Part shown: piece by piece, positions 62,488 to 64,000 of the stretch
Position numbering within the stretch: the stretch's first letter is position 1
How the letters are laid out: each line of letters begins with the position of its first letter
Assembly (NCBI GenBank): GCA_963783085.1
Contig: CAWAMJ010000016.1
Span: 124,001 to 188,000 of the forward strand
Length of the DNA stretch: 64,000 nucleotides
Direction of reading: 5' to 3'
Source: CAVYUC01 sp963783085
Lineage (GTDB): Bacteria; Bacteroidota; Bacteroidia; Bacteroidales; Prolixibacteraceae
The notes under the pieces: generated by a model
What the model saw: the letters and a program-made list of their open reading frames with translations, nothing else
What the model was told of the DNA's origin: nothing
Database searches by the model: none
Program-made: the position numbers and the translations under genes

Positions 62488-64000
62488 ATGATGGAAAAAA
62501 TTGAAGAAGCGCGGTTTTTTGATCAGTTGGCTGATAAAACCGGGGGAAATCGGGGAGCAAACCTGAACCTGGACGGGCATGGCATTATCCACGTTGAGCG
62601 GGAATTGCCGTTCATGCTGGTTTACCGGCCCGTTCATGCAGGTGAACAAGATGGTGTCATTGAAAACCTTCTCAGAAACGAAGCTTCTTACATGATTTGT
62701 CCTGAACCGGATTTTCCTGAATACCGCCGGTTGCTGAAAAAAGTGGTTAAAAAAATGTCCGATATATTTGGTGCGTTTCTGTTGCTGGAAATCTGGTCTG
62801 ATCCTCAAAAAAAGGCGCCGCTTTATAATTCTGCAGTATTTGAACTTTATGGTCCGTCGGACTTGTTGCAATCAACCGTAAAACCAATCGCCAATTATCT
62901 GAAAAATATGGATCTGGCGGGGCTGGTTCCGGTAGTGCAAACGAAAATATCAGAAAACCGTTGCCAGGAAACTCATCAGCCGCTGCTCGATCGGAAAAAG
63001 CTAAAACAACTGGAGTGTTTGCTGCTGGGATTGGAAGTGGAACAATTTTACAACGATCCGAAAACCGGATTGGCTTATCCGTTACTTGAACGAAAATTGT
63101 ACTCTGAATTTTCCAAAGTGTTAAAAAAGTCAGTTTTTGATTTTGTGAAAGTACAAACCAGCCACAAAATTTCCGGTTTTCAAAGTTTGGCCAAACGAAC
63201 GCTTCAATCCGACGTTTGGCAAATCGACGAGCAGCTTGTGGATATCGACAACCAGATTCATTTTTTGATGCTGGTTTCTCCGGTAAACAGCAAAAAAGCC
63301 TGGAAAGAATTCAAAAAGAACAACTTTAAAAAAAAGCCTGTGTTCCATTACCGGATGATGCCCGAGGATCCGGAGTTGCTCAAACGAAAGTTGTACAACA
63401 TTCGAATTGAGGAAATTGATGATCCGACGCTTGGATTTTTATTCCGCGAAAAACGCGCCGAAATCGATAAAATGCTTACCATGCTGAACGAAAGGGAATC
63501 ACCCGGTTTTTTTTACGGAAGCCTGCAGGTATTTGGTGCAGTGAGCCATAATTTATTAACCGTTGCGCAGGAAATTCTGGAAAAATTCCCGGCTGATGAA
63601 ACGGAGCAAAACAACACCTGCGGATATTACAATACCGATGAATTTGCTGAGGTCGCCCGGCAGGAATTACAGTTTTTAAAACAGCAATATCACGAGGTAA
63701 AAACGGAAGTGGAAATCAAAGATTCTATCGATAACATGATGGTCAACAAAGGGATATTCAACATTCCCTCCGGCTCCCGGATCAGAAAAACGCGTGCAAA
63801 TGCATTGATTCAACACGAAATCGGAACGCATGTCCTTACCTATTACAACGGGAAAAGTCAGCCGTTAAAGCTTTTGAGCAGCGGCGTGCCGGGTTACGAG
63901 GAACTTCAGGAAGGCATTGCTGTTTTGGCGGAACATCTGAGCGGCGGGCTGAGCGTTTCGCGGATGCAGATACTGGCAGCGCGGGTTTTTGCGGTAGATT
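62488..64000 (+). CDS. QEGLA-motif (DUF1704) metallopeptidase-like protein, 3' partial
   Basis: An open frame from ATG 62488 runs without a stop to the window end (504 codons). Signature pieces: FMLVYRPVHAGEQDG, SVFDFVKVQTSHKISGFQSL, IQHEIGTHVLTYYNGK (HExxTH zinc site) and GVPGYEELQEGIAVLAEHLS (QEG motif, third ligand Glu). Databases call this family flavohemoglobin expression-modulating QEGLA proteins; the eukaryotic relatives (MATCAP) are tubulin tyrosine carboxypeptidases, so a carboxypeptidase role is plausible. It is second in a plus-strand unit after the amidohydrolase. The N-terminal ~130 residues are less conserved; the C-terminus is missing. Confidence 0.88.
   Translation, partial: MMEKIEEARFFDQLADKTGGNRGANLNLDGHGIIHVERELPFMLVYRPVHAGEQDGVIENLLRNEASYMICPEPDFPEYRRLLKKVVKKMSDIFGAFLLLEIWSDPQKKAPLYNSAVFELYGPSDLLQSTVKPIANYLKNMDLAGLVPVVQTKISENRCQETHQPLLDRKKLKQLECLLLGLEVEQFYNDPKTGLAYPLLERKLYSEFSKVLKKSVFDFVKVQTSHKISGFQSLAKRTLQSDVWQIDEQLVDIDNQIHFLMLVSPVNSKKAWKEFKKNNFKKKPVFHYRMMPEDPELLKRKLYNIRIEEIDDPTLGFLFREKRAEIDKMLTMLNERESPGFFYGSLQVFGAVSHNLLTVAQEILEKFPADETEQNNTCGYYNTDEFAEVARQELQFLKQQYHEVKTEVEIKDSIDNMMVNKGIFNIPSGSRIRKTRANALIQHEIGTHVLTYYNGKSQPLKLLSSGVPGYEELQEGIAVLAEHLSGGLSVSRMQILAARVFAVD

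Noticed and set aside
1..64000. tRNA genes, rRNA genes, CRISPR arrays, riboswitches
   Set aside because: No cloverleaf-like segments, regularly spaced repeats or known aptamer cores were recognised by eye on either strand; a covariance search would be decisive.

Overview
The window is chromosomal DNA from a Bacteroidota bacterium, most likely an anaerobic or facultative member of the Marinilabiliales/Prolixibacteraceae type. Pointers are a type IX secretion sorting tail (1-1425), a gliding-type C-terminal domain protein (43083-44378), GldB, SusC/SusD, a DUF4249/TonB receptor pair, the MurF-alanine racemase fusion, DUF4290 and DUF2490 proteins, two TAnnTTTG-type promoter candidates and an [FeFe] hydrogenase. 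Taxonomy is inferred from gene content. I saw no rRNA, tRNA or CRISPR array.

Region 1 (1-19358) is a carbohydrate and sulfate/phosphate-ester scavenging region: a secreted glycosidase cut by the window edge, a remnant of a GH3 beta-glucosidase, a nucleoside hydrolase, a frameshifted sulfatase, a PhoD-like phosphatase, a secreted propeller-like protein, a second sulfatase, a DUF2490 barrel, a GH28 polygalacturonase and a TonB receptor/DUF4249 pair. It is interrupted at 4434-8940 by AT-rich foreign-looking DNA. There an MNT-HEPN toxin-antitoxin pair has had its HEPN gene split by about 3.8 kb carrying three tightly packed genes: an unrecognised 535-aa protein, an 81-aa protein and a 590-aa protein ending in an Mrr-type nuclease domain. 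The 3' part of HEPN is now fused behind a lipoprotein signal peptide. This is the best candidate for an undescribed (probably defence) system.

Region 2 (19364-28369) is housekeeping: gldB, nadE, a Crp/Fnr regulator with a clear palindromic operator and promoter candidate, murF-alr, tdk, a hypothetical protein, rsmI and a YjjG-like HAD phosphatase. Region 3 (28370-33721) is an isolated SusC/SusD pair with a 430-bp leader and a strong terminator.

Region 4 (33809-50751) is mostly on the minus strand: a YkgJ-type protein, a probable 144-bp MITE, a second Crp/Fnr regulator, a small secreted protein, grpE-dnaJ, a TlpA-like thioredoxin, DUF4290-murA (MurA has Asp instead of the catalytic Cys), a UvrD/PcrA helicase, a PKD/gliding-type secreted protein, a TauE/SafE permease, a repeat-rich gap, transketolase, SerA and a sodium:alanine symporter.

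Region 5 (51020-64000) holds a coupled esterase/EEP hydrolase pair, an alkyltransferase, a three-gene [FeFe] hydrogenase operon (NuoE-like, NuoF-like, HydA), a small carboxypeptidase-regulatory-like protein, a PafA-like phosphatase relative that has lost most catalytic residues, MltF, and an N-formylglutamate amidohydrolase followed by a QEGLA/DUF1704 metallopeptidase-like gene running off the window.
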